DNA from: Taishania sp.
GTDB lineage: Bacteria; Bacteroidota; Bacteroidia; Flavobacteriales_D; Crocinitomicaceae
Direction: 5' to 3'
NCBI GenBank assembly: GCA_030150045.1
Contig: JASLGM010000027.1
Span: forward strand, 62,001 to 126,000
Length of the DNA stretch: 64,000 bases
The position numbers were made by a program, and so were the translations under genes. Below, one piece after another: positions 35,516-43,868 of the stretch (the stretch's first letter is position 1; every line of letters begins with the position of its first letter). Below the pieces are notes generated by a model, which saw only the letters and a program-made list of their open reading frames with translations, did not search any database and was not told the DNA's origin.

Positions 35516-36580
35516 ATGCAACTGTGCAACACATTAAGTAAAGAGGAATTGGAAGCTAAATGGCGTGCGATTGGACACGAATGGACTACCATTTCCTTTT
35601 ATCAATATGCAAAAATTGATAATCCACAAGTATTTCGCGATTACCTATACAACATGTGGCTTAAGCTAGATGTAGTAGGTCGTGTTTACGTAGCTAAAGA
35701 AGGGATTAATGCTCAAATTGCAGTTCCAAAACAACATTTCGACCAATTTAAAACGGAATTATATACGATTTCTTTCTTAGAAGGTATCCGCTTAAACATC
35801 GCTGTAGATAACGCAGAAGCTGAATTTCCGTTCTTAAAATTAAAAATCAAGGTGAGAGATAAAATTCTTGCTGACGGTCTAAGCGATGAATCATTTGATG
35901 TAACTAATAAAGGAATTCACCTAAATGCTGAGGAATTCAACGCGTTAATTTCAAAAGAAGACACCATTCTTATCGACTTCCGTAATCACTATGAATCTGA
36001 AGTAGGTCATTTTCAAGGTGCAATTACACCAGATGTAGACAACTTTAGAGAATCACTTCCTTATATTGAGGAAAAGTATTTAAAAGGCAACGAAGATAAA
36101 AATCTGGTGATGTATTGCACAGGAGGAATCCGATGTGAAAAAGCATCTGCTTGGTTTAAACACCGTGGCTTTGAAAATGTACATCAACTTGAAGGCGGTA
36201 TTATTAAATATGCAAATGATTGTGACGATCAAGGATTAGAAAATAAATTTATTGGTAAAAACTTTGTTTTTGATGAACGAAGAGCAGAACGCATTTCAGA
36301 CGATATCGTTGCCCATTGCCACCAATGTGGCGAACCAGCAGACGTCCATGTCAACTGCGCCAATGAGGCTTGTCATTTACTTTTTATTCAATGCGAGAAA
36401 TGCAACGAAAAGATGGAAGGTTGTTGTTCTAACGAGTGTGTAAGTGTTACCCACATGTCTGAAGAAGACCAAAAAGAATATAGAAAACAAAACACCATTT
36501 CCAATAAAATCTTTAAAAAAGGACGTTCAGAAAAATTATTATTCAAATCTAATAAGGAAAAACCATTGGATTTACATTAA
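35516..36580 (+). CDS. trhO: tRNA uridine(34) hydroxylase TrhO (YceA, rhodanese family)
   Basis: The 354-residue protein has the acylphosphatase-like N-terminal domain (GRVYVAKEGINAQIAVP) and a rhodanese domain with the active loop YCTGGIRCEKAS. A Cys-rich tail (CHQCGEPADVHVNC...CEKCNEKMEGCCSNEC) probably binds zinc. Members hydroxylate U34 of tRNA to 5-hydroxyuridine. It ends in a terminator shared with the convergent Nudix gene. Confidence 0.9.
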   Translation: MQLCNTLSKEELEAKWRAIGHEWTTISFYQYAKIDNPQVFRDYLYNMWLKLDVVGRVYVAKEGINAQIAVPKQHFDQFKTELYTISFLEGIRLNIAVDNAEAEFPFLKLKIKVRDKILADGLSDESFDVTNKGIHLNAEEFNALISKEDTILIDFRNHYESEVGHFQGAITPDVDNFRESLPYIEEKYLKGNEDKNLVMYCTGGIRCEKASAWFKHRGFENVHQLEGGIIKYANDCDDQGLENKFIGKNFVFDERRAERISDDIVAHCHQCGEPADVHVNCANEACHLLFIQCEKCNEKMEGCCSNECVSVTHMSEEDQKEYRKQNTISNKIFKKGRSEKLLFKSNKEKPLDLH

Positions 36581-36600
36581 TTCTTTATAAAAAAATCACA

Positions 36601-36632
36601 AAAAAAAGGTTCCTATTTGGAGCCTTTTTTTT
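36601..36632. terminator. Bidirectional terminator after trhO
   Basis: AAAAAAAGGTTCC pairs with GGAGCCTTTTTTT (one wobble) around a 5-base loop. The stop of the convergent Nudix gene lies inside it. Confidence 0.8.
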
Positions 36633-37230
36633 CGATGTAACTATCAATAACTTCTAATATCGAAGCATACGTATTCGCTCGAATCTTTTCCATTTTCTCT
36701 GGTTTTATAAACTTGGCTTTAGTAATACCTTCTTCTTTTTGGGGAACTAATTCATCTTTTCCATCGTAAGACAAAGCATACCAATGCGTTCTTTTAATTG
36801 TTAATTTATTCTTAAATCTATAAGTATGCAGTGTTTCGATGATTTTATAATCAATTATCGGATTTTTTATCCCGCATTCCTCTTCAATTTCTCGCACACA
36901 TCCTTCTTCAATATCCTCCCCTTTTTCAAGTTTTCCTTTAGGAATATCCCATTTCCCAAAACGCTTGATGAAAAGATATCGGCCTTTTCTTTCCACGATT
37001 CCACCAGCTGCTTCTATCCAATCATAACCATCAAACAATCTTTTAAAAGTTGCCTCAGCATCTTCACACAGAATAATATACGGTAATTTCTCTTTGTCAT
37101 TTCCAAAAAAAGGATAGACATCTTTTTCCAAACTTTTGATCTTCTTTTCAAAAAAAATCCTGCTATCGAATGTATAGTTATTTTTTTGGCACAGGATAAT
37201 TGGTCTATTTTCTACAAAAACTTTGTACAT
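36613..37230 (-). CDS. Nudix hydrolase
   Basis: The 205-residue protein has about 75 N-terminal residues of unknown fold and a Nudix domain with GKLEKGEDIEEGCVREIEEECG as split motif G-K-L-E-K-G and R-E-I-E-E-E-C-G. Preceding KRFGKWDIPKG is typical of diadenosine or nucleoside polyphosphate hydrolases. I use ATG 37230 (MYKVF); another ATG lies at 37239. The start codon faces the pyrE start only seven bases away. Confidence 0.82.
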   Translation of the reverse strand: MYKVFVENRPIILCQKNNYTFDSRIFFEKKIKSLEKDVYPFFGNDKEKLPYIILCEDAEATFKRLFDGYDWIEAAGGIVERKGRYLFIKRFGKWDIPKGKLEKGEDIEEGCVREIEEECGIKNPIIDYKIIETLHTYRFKNKLTIKRTHWYALSYDGKDELVPQKEEGITKAKFIKPEKMEKIRANTYASILEVIDSYIEKKGSK

Positions 37231-37233
37231 TTG
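37226..37233 (+). promoter_or_regulatory. -7 promoter element of pyrE
   Basis: TACATTTG is an exact TAnnTTTG ending four bases before the pyrE ATG. A TTG at 37200-37202 gives a 23-base spacer, within the range I recall for flavobacterial promoters. The element overlaps the start codon of the divergent Nudix gene. Confidence 0.6.
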
Positions 37234-37237
37234 CCAC

Positions 37238-37882
37238 ATGGTATTAAATGAATCAAACGCGATAAAAGTAGCAGAATTTTTGTTACAAGTAAAGGCTGTT
37301 AAATTACAACCTAATGATCCTTTTACATGGGCATCAGGTTGGAAGTCTCCAATTTACTGTGACAACCGTGTTACACTTTCATACCCTTCAATCCGTACGT
37401 TTATCCGACAAAATTATTCTGATGCAATTCTAGATAAATTTGGTAAACCAGACGTTATTGCGGGAGTTGCAACTGGAGGAATTGCACAAGGAGCATTAAT
37501 TGCACAAGACTTGGGTATTCCATTTATCTATGTACGCAGCGCGGCGAAAGGTCACGGCATGACCAATCTAATCGAAGGTCATTTTGAAGAAGGTCAACGT
37601 GTAGTTGTAATTGAGGATTTAATATCTACAGGAGGAAGTAGTTTAAAAGCTGTTGAAGCATTAAGAGAAGCAAAATTGGATGTAAAAGGCTTAGTTGCAA
37701 CATTTACTTACGGTTTTGATATCGCTGCACAAAGCTTTGAAGATGCAAAATGCCCATTGATTACGCTTTCTAATTACGATATTCTTATCGAGAAAGCATT
37801 AGCCGACACATACATCACAAAGCAAGATGTTGAATCTCTAAAACAATGGCGTTTGGATCCTGCAAACTGGAAAAAGGACTAA
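37238..37882 (+). CDS. pyrE: Orotate phosphoribosyltransferase
   Basis: PyrE joins orotate and PRPP to make OMP in pyrimidine synthesis. The PRPP-binding motif is VVVIEDLISTGGSS, and KSPIYCDNR near the N-terminus and the flexible-loop RSAAKGHG are family features. I choose ATG 37238 (MVLNESNAI), giving 214 residues; the upstream frame to 37223 overlaps the -7 element. The SRPBCC gene follows by two bases, so they are co-transcribed. Confidence 0.93.
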   Translation: MVLNESNAIKVAEFLLQVKAVKLQPNDPFTWASGWKSPIYCDNRVTLSYPSIRTFIRQNYSDAILDKFGKPDVIAGVATGGIAQGALIAQDLGIPFIYVRSAAKGHGMTNLIEGHFEEGQRVVVIEDLISTGGSSLKAVEALREAKLDVKGLVATFTYGFDIAAQSFEDAKCPLITLSNYDILIEKALADTYITKQDVESLKQWRLDPANWKKD

Positions 37883-37884
37883 TC

Positions 37885-38280
37885 ATGAAAATAGAAAGTA
37901 CAAAAGTTTCGGTTAACGCCAACGAAGCAACCCTTAAATCATTTTTAACGGATGCGAATAACTTGATTCATTTATTACCTCAAGATAATATCAAAGATTA
38001 TCAAGCGGATGAAACACAATGTTCATTCAAAGTACAAGGTGGTGTGACCATTACTTTGGTGCAAGATGGACAAGAAGAAGGAAAGATTTTCTTAAAATCT
38101 GGTGAGAAATCCCCTTTCCCTTTCCGCTTAACCATTCATTTGAATGAACAACAAGAAGTAACTGAAGGATATATTGCTTTTGATGGAGAAGTAAACATGT
38201 TTATGAAAATGATGGTTGAAAAGCCATTAACAAACTTGTTCAACTACATGTCCAACAAATTGCAACAACAATACGCTTAA
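37885..38280 (+). CDS. SRPBCC-fold protein
   Basis: The 131-residue product (MKIESTKVSVNANEATLKS) has the SRPBCC/START-like helix-grip pattern used to bind hydrophobic ligands. No catalytic motif is visible and no ligand can be named. The ATG at 37885 is chosen because the longer frame runs back into pyrE. It ends in a perfect bidirectional terminator. Confidence 0.75.
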   Translation: MKIESTKVSVNANEATLKSFLTDANNLIHLLPQDNIKDYQADETQCSFKVQGGVTITLVQDGQEEGKIFLKSGEKSPFPFRLTIHLNEQQEVTEGYIAFDGEVNMFMKMMVEKPLTNLFNYMSNKLQQQYA

Positions 38281-38284
38281 GCAT

Positions 38285-38316
38285 AAAAAAACCGATTCTC
38301 ACGAATCGGTTTTTTT
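38285..38316. terminator. Bidirectional intrinsic terminator
   Basis: AAAAAACCGATTC pairs with GAATCGGTTTTTT around a 4-base loop, between the convergent SRPBCC gene and birA. Confidence 0.92.
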
Positions 38317-39046
38317 ATTTAATAAAGGAAATCTCTTTCAATCTATAGGTTTGTATCAAACCATCGACCTCCATTTGCAGTAAACCAAAATCATCTGTCC
38401 CAATGATCTTCCCCATTAAACGTTTTCCATCCTTTTCAAAATGAACCCACTCTTCTTTTTTCCATAAGAAAGTCAAATATTCCTCTTTCAACTCAGAAGA
38501 TTCAGATAAGAACAGTGTTTCCAATTCATTTAGCTGAAACAAAAAAGCATCTAAAACAGTATCAACAGCAACCTTTCCCCCCGTTTCTAGTTGTACACTT
38601 GTACCTAATACCCCTTGAAAATCCATTTGATTAACATTCAAACCTACGCCAATTATACTAGCCTTAATTAGGTTACCTTGAACCATATTTTCAATCAACA
38701 ATCCCGCAATCTTTTTGTCGTTAACGTAAATGTCATTTGGCCATTTAACCTTCGCATCAATTCCTATTGTATTTAAAGCACGTCTAAGGGAAAGAGCAAC
38801 CCAATGATTGATTCGTTCTTGTCGAAGAACGGAGAAGTCATTTAAGTCAACAAAGAGCGATGCCATAAGGTTTTTCCCTACTTCAGACTGCCAAGTTGTA
38901 CCCCGTTGTCCCCTTCCATTTGTCTGCTCCTCTGCCAATATTACCGAACCATGCCCAATTTGCTTCATTTTATAAAGATTGGCAGTATAATTGTTGGTAG
39001 AATCTACACGATCTAGACGAATAATTTTTTGTCCTATTTGCTTCAT
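38315..39046 (-). CDS. birA: Biotin--[acetyl-CoA-carboxylase] ligase (BirA, catalytic only)
   Basis: This 243-residue enzyme (from ATG 39046, MKQIGQKIIRLDRVDSTN) activates biotin with ATP and transfers it to the biotin carrier protein. The biotinyl-AMP loop is GRGQRGTTW, with KWPNDIYV and KIAGLLIEN further on. It lacks the N-terminal DNA-binding domain, so it should not act as a repressor. The 31-residue upstream extension is hydrophobic AT-rich intergenic translation and is rejected. Confidence 0.9.
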   Translation of the reverse strand: MKQIGQKIIRLDRVDSTNNYTANLYKMKQIGHGSVILAEEQTNGRGQRGTTWQSEVGKNLMASLFVDLNDFSVLRQERINHWVALSLRRALNTIGIDAKVKWPNDIYVNDKKIAGLLIENMVQGNLIKASIIGVGLNVNQMDFQGVLGTSVQLETGGKVAVDTVLDAFLFQLNELETLFLSESSELKEEYLTFLWKKEEWVHFEKDGKRLMGKIIGTDDFGLLQMEVDGLIQTYRLKEISFIK

Positions 39047-39094
39047 AACATATTTTAGCAGAACGAAGATAGAGAGATAAATTAAAATAAAAAT

Positions 39095-39102
39095 TAGATT
39101 TG
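39095..39102 (+). promoter_or_regulatory. -7 promoter element of rsfS
   Basis: TAGATTTG is an exact TAnnTTTG, 18 bases before the rsfS ATG. Confidence 0.5.
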
Positions 39103-39120
39103 TAGTAATATAAGAGATTA

Positions 39121-39498
39121 ATGATTGATATAAAAACATCCGTAGATTCCCAGGTATTATGTGATACCATTGTTGAAGGAATGCAAGAAAATAAAGCGAA
39201 AGACATCACCGTTATTGATTTACGTGACATCTCTAATGCCATTTGTGACTTTTTTGTCGTATGTTCGGGAGAGTCCAAAACGCAAATTGATGGAATCAGT
39301 CAGTCTATTCAGCGTTTTACACGAAAAGAATTAAAAGAAAAAGCTTGGCATGTTGAAGGGGAAAGAGATGCAGATTGGATTCTCGTTGATTACGTAAATA
39401 TCGTTGCACATATATTCACAAGAGAAGCACGCGACTATTACGAAATCGAAGAACTTTGGGCTGATGCCAAAATTAAACATGTACCTGATATTTTATAA
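39121..39498 (+). CDS. rsfS: Ribosomal silencing factor RsfS
   Basis: The 125-residue protein matches RsfS/YbeB, which binds L14 and blocks joining of the ribosomal subunits when nutrients are limiting. IDLRDISNAICDFFVVCSGE and the acidic WILVDYVNIVAHIF are its conserved core. ftsH starts nine bases downstream, an arrangement common in this phylum. Confidence 0.92.
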   Translation: MIDIKTSVDSQVLCDTIVEGMQENKAKDITVIDLRDISNAICDFFVVCSGESKTQIDGISQSIQRFTRKELKEKAWHVEGERDADWILVDYVNIVAHIFTREARDYYEIEELWADAKIKHVPDIL

Positions 39499-39507
39499 AA
39501 GAACGGC

Positions 39508-41601
39508 ATGAAACAAAATAACAATCCTAAAAGTAATTTACCTAAGAAAAGACCGTTTTCCATTTATTGGTTGTACGCTGTTCTTGGTATCGCATTGATT
39601 GGATACAACTTGTACTTTAGCTACAACAATAGTGTCCAATTAAACTCCACGCAGTTCGAAGACGTTGCCTCTAAAGGTTATGTTGAAGACGTAACATTGG
39701 TCATTAACAAATTAAGAGCAGACTTTAAGCTTTCTGACGAAGGTTTTAGTTACATCAAAAACAACGATCAGAAAAGTTACAAAAAGGTACAGACCCTAAT
39801 AAAAAACACAAATGCTACCAATAAGACGGTAAAATTTGAAGTAAACTATGCAGATAACGGAAATTTTGAGCAAAAATTAGCCGATCTTAATATCACACTA
39901 AAAGAAGATGGTAAATCTCCAATATCCTATCATTCTGATACGGAGAAAGATTATTTATCAAGCTTACTTTCATTCATTTTACCATTTGCTATTTTAATCT
40001 TCCTTTGGATTTTTATTATGCGTAAAATGTCTGGTGGTGGTGCTGGTGGTGCTGGTGGTCAGATTTTTAATATTGGTAAATCTAAAGCACAAGTTTACGA
40101 AAACGGTAAATCAACAAACGTTACATTTAAGGATGTTGCAGGTTTACAAGGTGCAAAAGAAGAGATCGAAGAAATCGTTGAATTCCTAAAAAACCCAAAG
40201 AAATATACAGAGTTAGGCGCTAAAATACCAAAAGGAGCGCTACTTGTAGGTCCTCCAGGAACGGGTAAAACCTTACTTGCAAAAGCTGTAGCCGGCGAAG
40301 CTAAAGTGCCTTTTTTCTCTCTTTCCGGTTCAGATTTTGTTGAAATGTTTGTAGGTGTGGGTGCATCTCGTGTACGTGACCTATTCAAACAAGCGAAGGA
40401 AAAATCACCTTGTATTATCTTTATTGATGAGATTGATGCTATTGGTCGTGCACGTGGTAAGAATAACAGTTTTGGTTCAAACGACGAACGTGAAAACACT
40501 TTGAACCAATTACTAACAGAAATGGATGGTTTTGGTACAAACTCTGGTGTTATCATTCTTGCAGCTACCAACAGAGCTGACATTCTGGACAAAGCTTTAA
40601 TGCGTGCAGGTCGTTTTGACCGTCAAATTTATGTCGACATGCCAGACGTAAACGAAAGAAAAGAAATTTTCCAAGTGCATTTACGTCCTTTGAAGTTGGC
40701 ACAAAACATGGATGTTGATTTCTTAGCAAAACAAACACCAGGATTCTCAGGAGCCGATATCGCTAACATCTGTAACGAAGCAGCATTAATTGCTGCTCGT
40801 AAAAACAAATCAGAAGTTGAAAAACAAGATTTCTTAGATGCTGTTGACCGAATCATTGGTGGTTTAGAAAAGAAAAACAAAATCATTACAGTTGAAGAGA
40901 AACGTGCAATTGCATTTCACGAAGCTGGTCATGCAACTATCTCTTGGTTGTTACAATATGCGCATCCATTAGTTAAAGTAACGATTGTACCACGCGGACA
41001 ATCATTAGGAGCAGCATGGTATTTACCAGAAGAACGTCAAATCACTACGACAGAACAAATTCTTGATGATATGTGTTCTGCATTAGGTGGAAGAGCGGCT
41101 GAACAATTGATGTTTGGGAAAATTTCTACAGGTGCTTTAAGCGACTTAGAAAAAGTAACTAAACAAGCATATGCAATGGTTAGCATTTACGGTTTGAACG
41201 AAAAAGTAGGAAACATTTCTTACTACGATTCTTCAGGTCGCGATTCTTTCACAAAACCATACTCCGATGATACAGCACGTATAATTGATCAAGAAGTTAG
41301 CAAAATTATAGAAAGTCAATATCAAAGAGCTTTGCAGATCTTAGATGACAGTAAAGACAAATTGATTCAATTGGCTGAAAAATTATTGAGCACAGAAGTT
41401 ATCTTTAAAGAAGATCTGGAAACGATCTTCGGAAAACGTCCTTGGGACAAAGAAAACATTCAAGAAAATATTTCAGAAGTAACCGCAACTGAAGCTCCCG
41501 AAATTGAGGAAGCAACAGTAATTTCTGAGGAAGTGGTAACACAAGACAACACAGTCTACACCACTGATGAAGAGATTAGCGAAGAACAAAAAGAAGATTA
41601 A
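39508..41601 (+). CDS. ftsH: ATP-dependent zinc metalloprotease FtsH
   Basis: FtsH is a hexameric inner-membrane AAA+ protease for membrane and regulatory proteins. The 697-residue chain has two membrane spans (about 19-38 and 152-172), a periplasmic domain, Walker A GPPGTGKT at 248-255, Walker B IIFIDEIDA, the SRH region and the zinc site HEAGH at about 471-475. A glycine-rich linker (GGGAGGAGG) follows TM2. The acidic C-terminal tail of about 50 residues is probably disordered. It is the second gene of the rsfS operon and ends in a 10-bp terminator stem. Confidence 0.97.
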   Translation: MKQNNNPKSNLPKKRPFSIYWLYAVLGIALIGYNLYFSYNNSVQLNSTQFEDVASKGYVEDVTLVINKLRADFKLSDEGFSYIKNNDQKSYKKVQTLIKNTNATNKTVKFEVNYADNGNFEQKLADLNITLKEDGKSPISYHSDTEKDYLSSLLSFILPFAILIFLWIFIMRKMSGGGAGGAGGQIFNIGKSKAQVYENGKSTNVTFKDVAGLQGAKEEIEEIVEFLKNPKKYTELGAKIPKGALLVGPPGTGKTLLAKAVAGEAKVPFFSLSGSDFVEMFVGVGASRVRDLFKQAKEKSPCIIFIDEIDAIGRARGKNNSFGSNDERENTLNQLLTEMDGFGTNSGVIILAATNRADILDKALMRAGRFDRQIYVDMPDVNERKEIFQVHLRPLKLAQNMDVDFLAKQTPGFSGADIANICNEAALIAARKNKSEVEKQDFLDAVDRIIGGLEKKNKIITVEEKRAIAFHEAGHATISWLLQYAHPLVKVTIVPRGQSLGAAWYLPEERQITTTEQILDDMCSALGGRAAEQLMFGKISTGALSDLEKVTKQAYAMVSIYGLNEKVGNISYYDSSGRDSFTKPYSDDTARIIDQEVSKIIESQYQRALQILDDSKDKLIQLAEKLLSTEVIFKEDLETIFGKRPWDKENIQENISEVTATEAPEIEEATVISEEVVTQDNTVYTTDEEISEEQKED

Positions 41602-41605
41602 AATG

Positions 41606-41636
41606 AATCCCATCAGAAATGATGGGATTTTTCTTT
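41606..41636 (+). terminator. Terminator after ftsH
   Basis: AATCCCATCA pairs with TGATGGGATT (10 bp, 4-base loop), followed by a T-rich run. Confidence 0.88.
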
Positions 41637-41727
41637 TCCATCAACTTATTAAAAGGACAATAAATTTTTCATTTTTTGGAGTATCAAACTATCAAAGTCT
41701 TATCTTTACCTCCGATTAATAAGAATA

Positions 41728-42549
41728 ATGAATAATATTATCGTTCGAACACTTTCAGGTTCTGTATTTATTACATTGATTTTACTGCCTTTATTTCTAA
41801 ATAAAGATTATTTGTACATACCTGTTTTATTCTTATTCATTGTATTAGGAATAAACGAATTTCACAATCTTTTTGATAAAGAAGCTAGCATTTCTATTCA
41901 CAAAAAAATTGCAACACCTGTTAGTATACTTTCAGCAGTTATTTTATCTCTTGGAATCTGGAATTTTCTTTACAGCGGAATCATCATCTTCATTCCCTTT
42001 TTATTCCTGATTTTGTTTATTTCAGAACTATACAGAGATAAGCAAAACCCAATCGTAAACATTGCCCTACCTGTATTTGGTTTTTTCTATATCACTGTAC
42101 CATTATTATTGGCTATGGTATTCCAAAAATACACTGGCGAAACGTTCCCCTATTTAGCGATGATGTTCATTCTTATTTGGACCAATGACACCTTTGCCTT
42201 TTTGTGTGGACGCACCTTTGGAAAGACCAAGTTATTTGAACGTATTTCTCCTAAAAAAACGTGGGAAGGAACCGTTGGAGGTATAACATGTACCATTATT
42301 ATGGTCTTTTGTGCTACATTAATCTTCACTATTCCAGATCCTGTATTTTGGTATATCTCCGTATTATTCATAGCTCCAGCGGCAATTTTTGGCGACTTGG
42401 TAGAATCCCTTTTTAAACGTTCATTGAACATTAAAGACTCTGGAAACATCATGCCTGGTCACGGTGGAATTCTTGATCGTTTTGACGCATCATTGTTTGC
42501 AATTCCTGCATTTTTGATGTGGTATTTTATATATTACCATTTAATTTAA
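41728..42549 (+). CDS. cdsA: Phosphatidate cytidylyltransferase CdsA
   Basis: CdsA makes CDP-diacylglycerol from phosphatidate and CTP in the inner membrane. The 273-residue protein has about seven hydrophobic segments and the family signature in ESLFKRSLNIKDSG near the C-terminus. A one-mismatch -7 element (TATCTTTA, 41701-41708) precedes it. psd starts six bases after its stop, linking the first and last steps of phosphatidylethanolamine synthesis; phosphatidylserine synthase is not in the window. Confidence 0.93.
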   Translation: MNNIIVRTLSGSVFITLILLPLFLNKDYLYIPVLFLFIVLGINEFHNLFDKEASISIHKKIATPVSILSAVILSLGIWNFLYSGIIIFIPFLFLILFISELYRDKQNPIVNIALPVFGFFYITVPLLLAMVFQKYTGETFPYLAMMFILIWTNDTFAFLCGRTFGKTKLFERISPKKTWEGTVGGITCTIIMVFCATLIFTIPDPVFWYISVLFIAPAAIFGDLVESLFKRSLNIKDSGNIMPGHGGILDRFDASLFAIPAFLMWYFIYYHLI

Positions 42550-42555
42550 TAACTA

Positions 42556-43224
42556 ATGAAAATTCATAGAGAAGGTTTTTTAATCATTCTTATCGCCTTT
42601 CTTATTTTAGGCGCACTACAAGTTGGAAACTGTTTTTTGTTTCAATTTTTAGGTTGGTCATGGTTGTTTTATCTTTTATCACTAACATTTGTTGTGTTTT
42701 TTCTACTCGTGGTTCAGTTTTTCCGCGTGCCGAACATTACACCCAAATATGATGTAAACGACATTCTATGTCCAGCTGATGGAAAAGTAGTCGTTATTGA
42801 AGAAGTAGAAGAAACTGAATACTTTAAAGATCGCCGTATTCAGATTTCTATTTTTATGTCCCCCCTTAACGTTCACGCCAACTTCAACCCCATTTCTGGA
42901 TTGGTAAAATACGTTAAATATCACCCAGGATTGTTTTTGGTTGCTTGGCACCCCAAAAGTTCAACTGACAACGAACGTTCAACCGTAGTTGTGGAACATA
43001 AATCAGGGCAAGAGGTTTTATTCAGACAAGTTGCAGGAGCTGTAGCACGTCGTATTTGTTACTACGTAAAGCCCGGACAATCAGTAGACGCAGGAAGTGA
43101 ATTTGGATTCATTAAATTTGGATCACGCATTGACATTTACTTACCTCTTGGCACTAAAATTGATGTAAAAATAGACGATGTTGTAAAAGGAAGAATTACA
43201 AAAATTGGTGAATTGTCAAAATAA
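42556..43224 (+). CDS. psd: Phosphatidylserine decarboxylase proenzyme
   Basis: The 222-residue proenzyme has two N-terminal membrane segments, CPADGKVVVIEEV, FMSPLNVHANFNP and the self-cleavage site KFGSRIDIYLP. Cleavage before Ser190 would create the pyruvoyl group. The GS form with the short length places it in the Psd-B/II-like group. The gene directly follows cdsA. Confidence 0.93.
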   Translation: MKIHREGFLIILIAFLILGALQVGNCFLFQFLGWSWLFYLLSLTFVVFFLLVVQFFRVPNITPKYDVNDILCPADGKVVVIEEVEETEYFKDRRIQISIFMSPLNVHANFNPISGLVKYVKYHPGLFLVAWHPKSSTDNERSTVVVEHKSGQEVLFRQVAGAVARRICYYVKPGQSVDAGSEFGFIKFGSRIDIYLPLGTKIDVKIDDVVKGRITKIGELSK

Positions 43225-43269
43225 TTGTATATTCGGAAGTACATAATCGAAACTTTTAAATTATTAGAT

Positions 43270-43500
43270 ATGAGAAAAATCGCATTTGCTTTAGCTTTAA
43301 TGCTAACATCAGGATTAGTAGCTAACACTGTTTATGCTGCATCAAACGAAGTAGTTACTGTTGTTAACAATGGTGATAAAGACAAAAAGAAAAAAGAAGA
43401 AACGAAAACTTCTTCTACTCCAGCACAAAAATCTTGCTCAACTTCTACACAAGGAAAAGCATGTTGTGCATCAAAAACTGCTGCTCCAGCACAAAAATAA
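43270..43500 (+). CDS. Small exported Cys-containing protein of unknown function
   Basis: The 76-residue product (MRKIAFALALMLTSGLVANT) has a signal peptide with cleavage near VYAA. The mature part is Lys-rich (KDKKKKEETK), then ends with PAQKSCSTSTQGKACCAS and a second PAQK. Three cysteines (C and CC) might bind metal or form disulfides. The upstream 15-codon extension is rejected because it has no support and hides the signal peptide. It lies 45 bases after psd and ends at a strong terminator. Confidence 0.65.
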   Translation: MRKIAFALALMLTSGLVANTVYAASNEVVTVVNNGDKDKKKKEETKTSSTPAQKSCSTSTQGKACCASKTAAPAQK

Positions 43501-43516
43501 GCGGTCTTAAGATCAA

Positions 43517-43553
43517 ATAAAAAGCCTCAATGTACTTCATTGAGGCTTTTTTA
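43517..43553 (+). terminator. Terminator after the small exported protein
   Basis: AAAGCCTCAATG pairs with CATTGAGGCTTT around a 5-base loop, with A-run and T-run flanks. Confidence 0.92.
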
Positions 43554-43599
43554 TTTGATATCAACTCTTTGTAATCTGCACTTTCACTTTCAACGGAAA

Positions 43600-43839
43600 C
43601 CCGCGTTAGGGATAGCAGCGTCATCCTTTTTTGAAAAAAAAGATAGAGCGGAAAGCCCGACCCTACGGGAAACGCCCAAAGAAAAAAAATACTTGGCAGC
43701 CTTTACGGTATCCGCGTTTTAGTAAATGCACGCAAAATGGTTCACCAGCTATTTACCACGTGCTTCCTGCGGTCGCAGTGGCCATAACGCGTTCACTCTT
43801 TTTGCGTTTCATTTAGCTATCACGCTACTCCCGGGCTGA
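43600..43839 (+). repeat. Dispersed structured repeat, copy D
   Basis: At 240 bp this is the shortest full copy, from CCCGCGTTAGGGATAGCAGC to CCCGGGCTGA. Helix 1 is CTTTTTT with AAAAAAG. Helix 2 is reduced to CCC-TAC-GGG between GCCCGA and AAACGCCC. Helix 3 is CGCAAAA with TTTTGCG. CCAC and GTGG bracket the conserved GTGCTTCC...GTCGCA loop. Confidence 0.88.
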
Positions 43840-43868
43840 AAACAACGGCTTAAATAATGATCTAATTT

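Larger units (their letters stand above)
43501..43868. other. Convergent intergenic gap holding repeat copy D
   Basis: This 368-base gap holds the terminator at 43517-43553 and repeat copy D at 43600-43839; the xth stop follows 29 bases after the repeat. Two short reading frames cross the repeat but have no support. Confidence 0.7.

Noticed and set aside
38315..39278. Longer BirA start (39139) and an overlapping 102-residue minus-strand frame
   Set aside because: The added residues are translated AT-rich intergenic DNA overlapping the rsfS start, and the second frame is a shadow.
40095..40592. 165-residue reading frame antisense to ftsH
   Set aside because: It is a shadow of the strongly conserved ftsH frame, with no signal, motif or promoter of its own.
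43540..43816. Two small plus-strand frames crossing repeat copy D
   Set aside because: The equivalent positions in the other copies do not keep the frame, so the element is non-coding.
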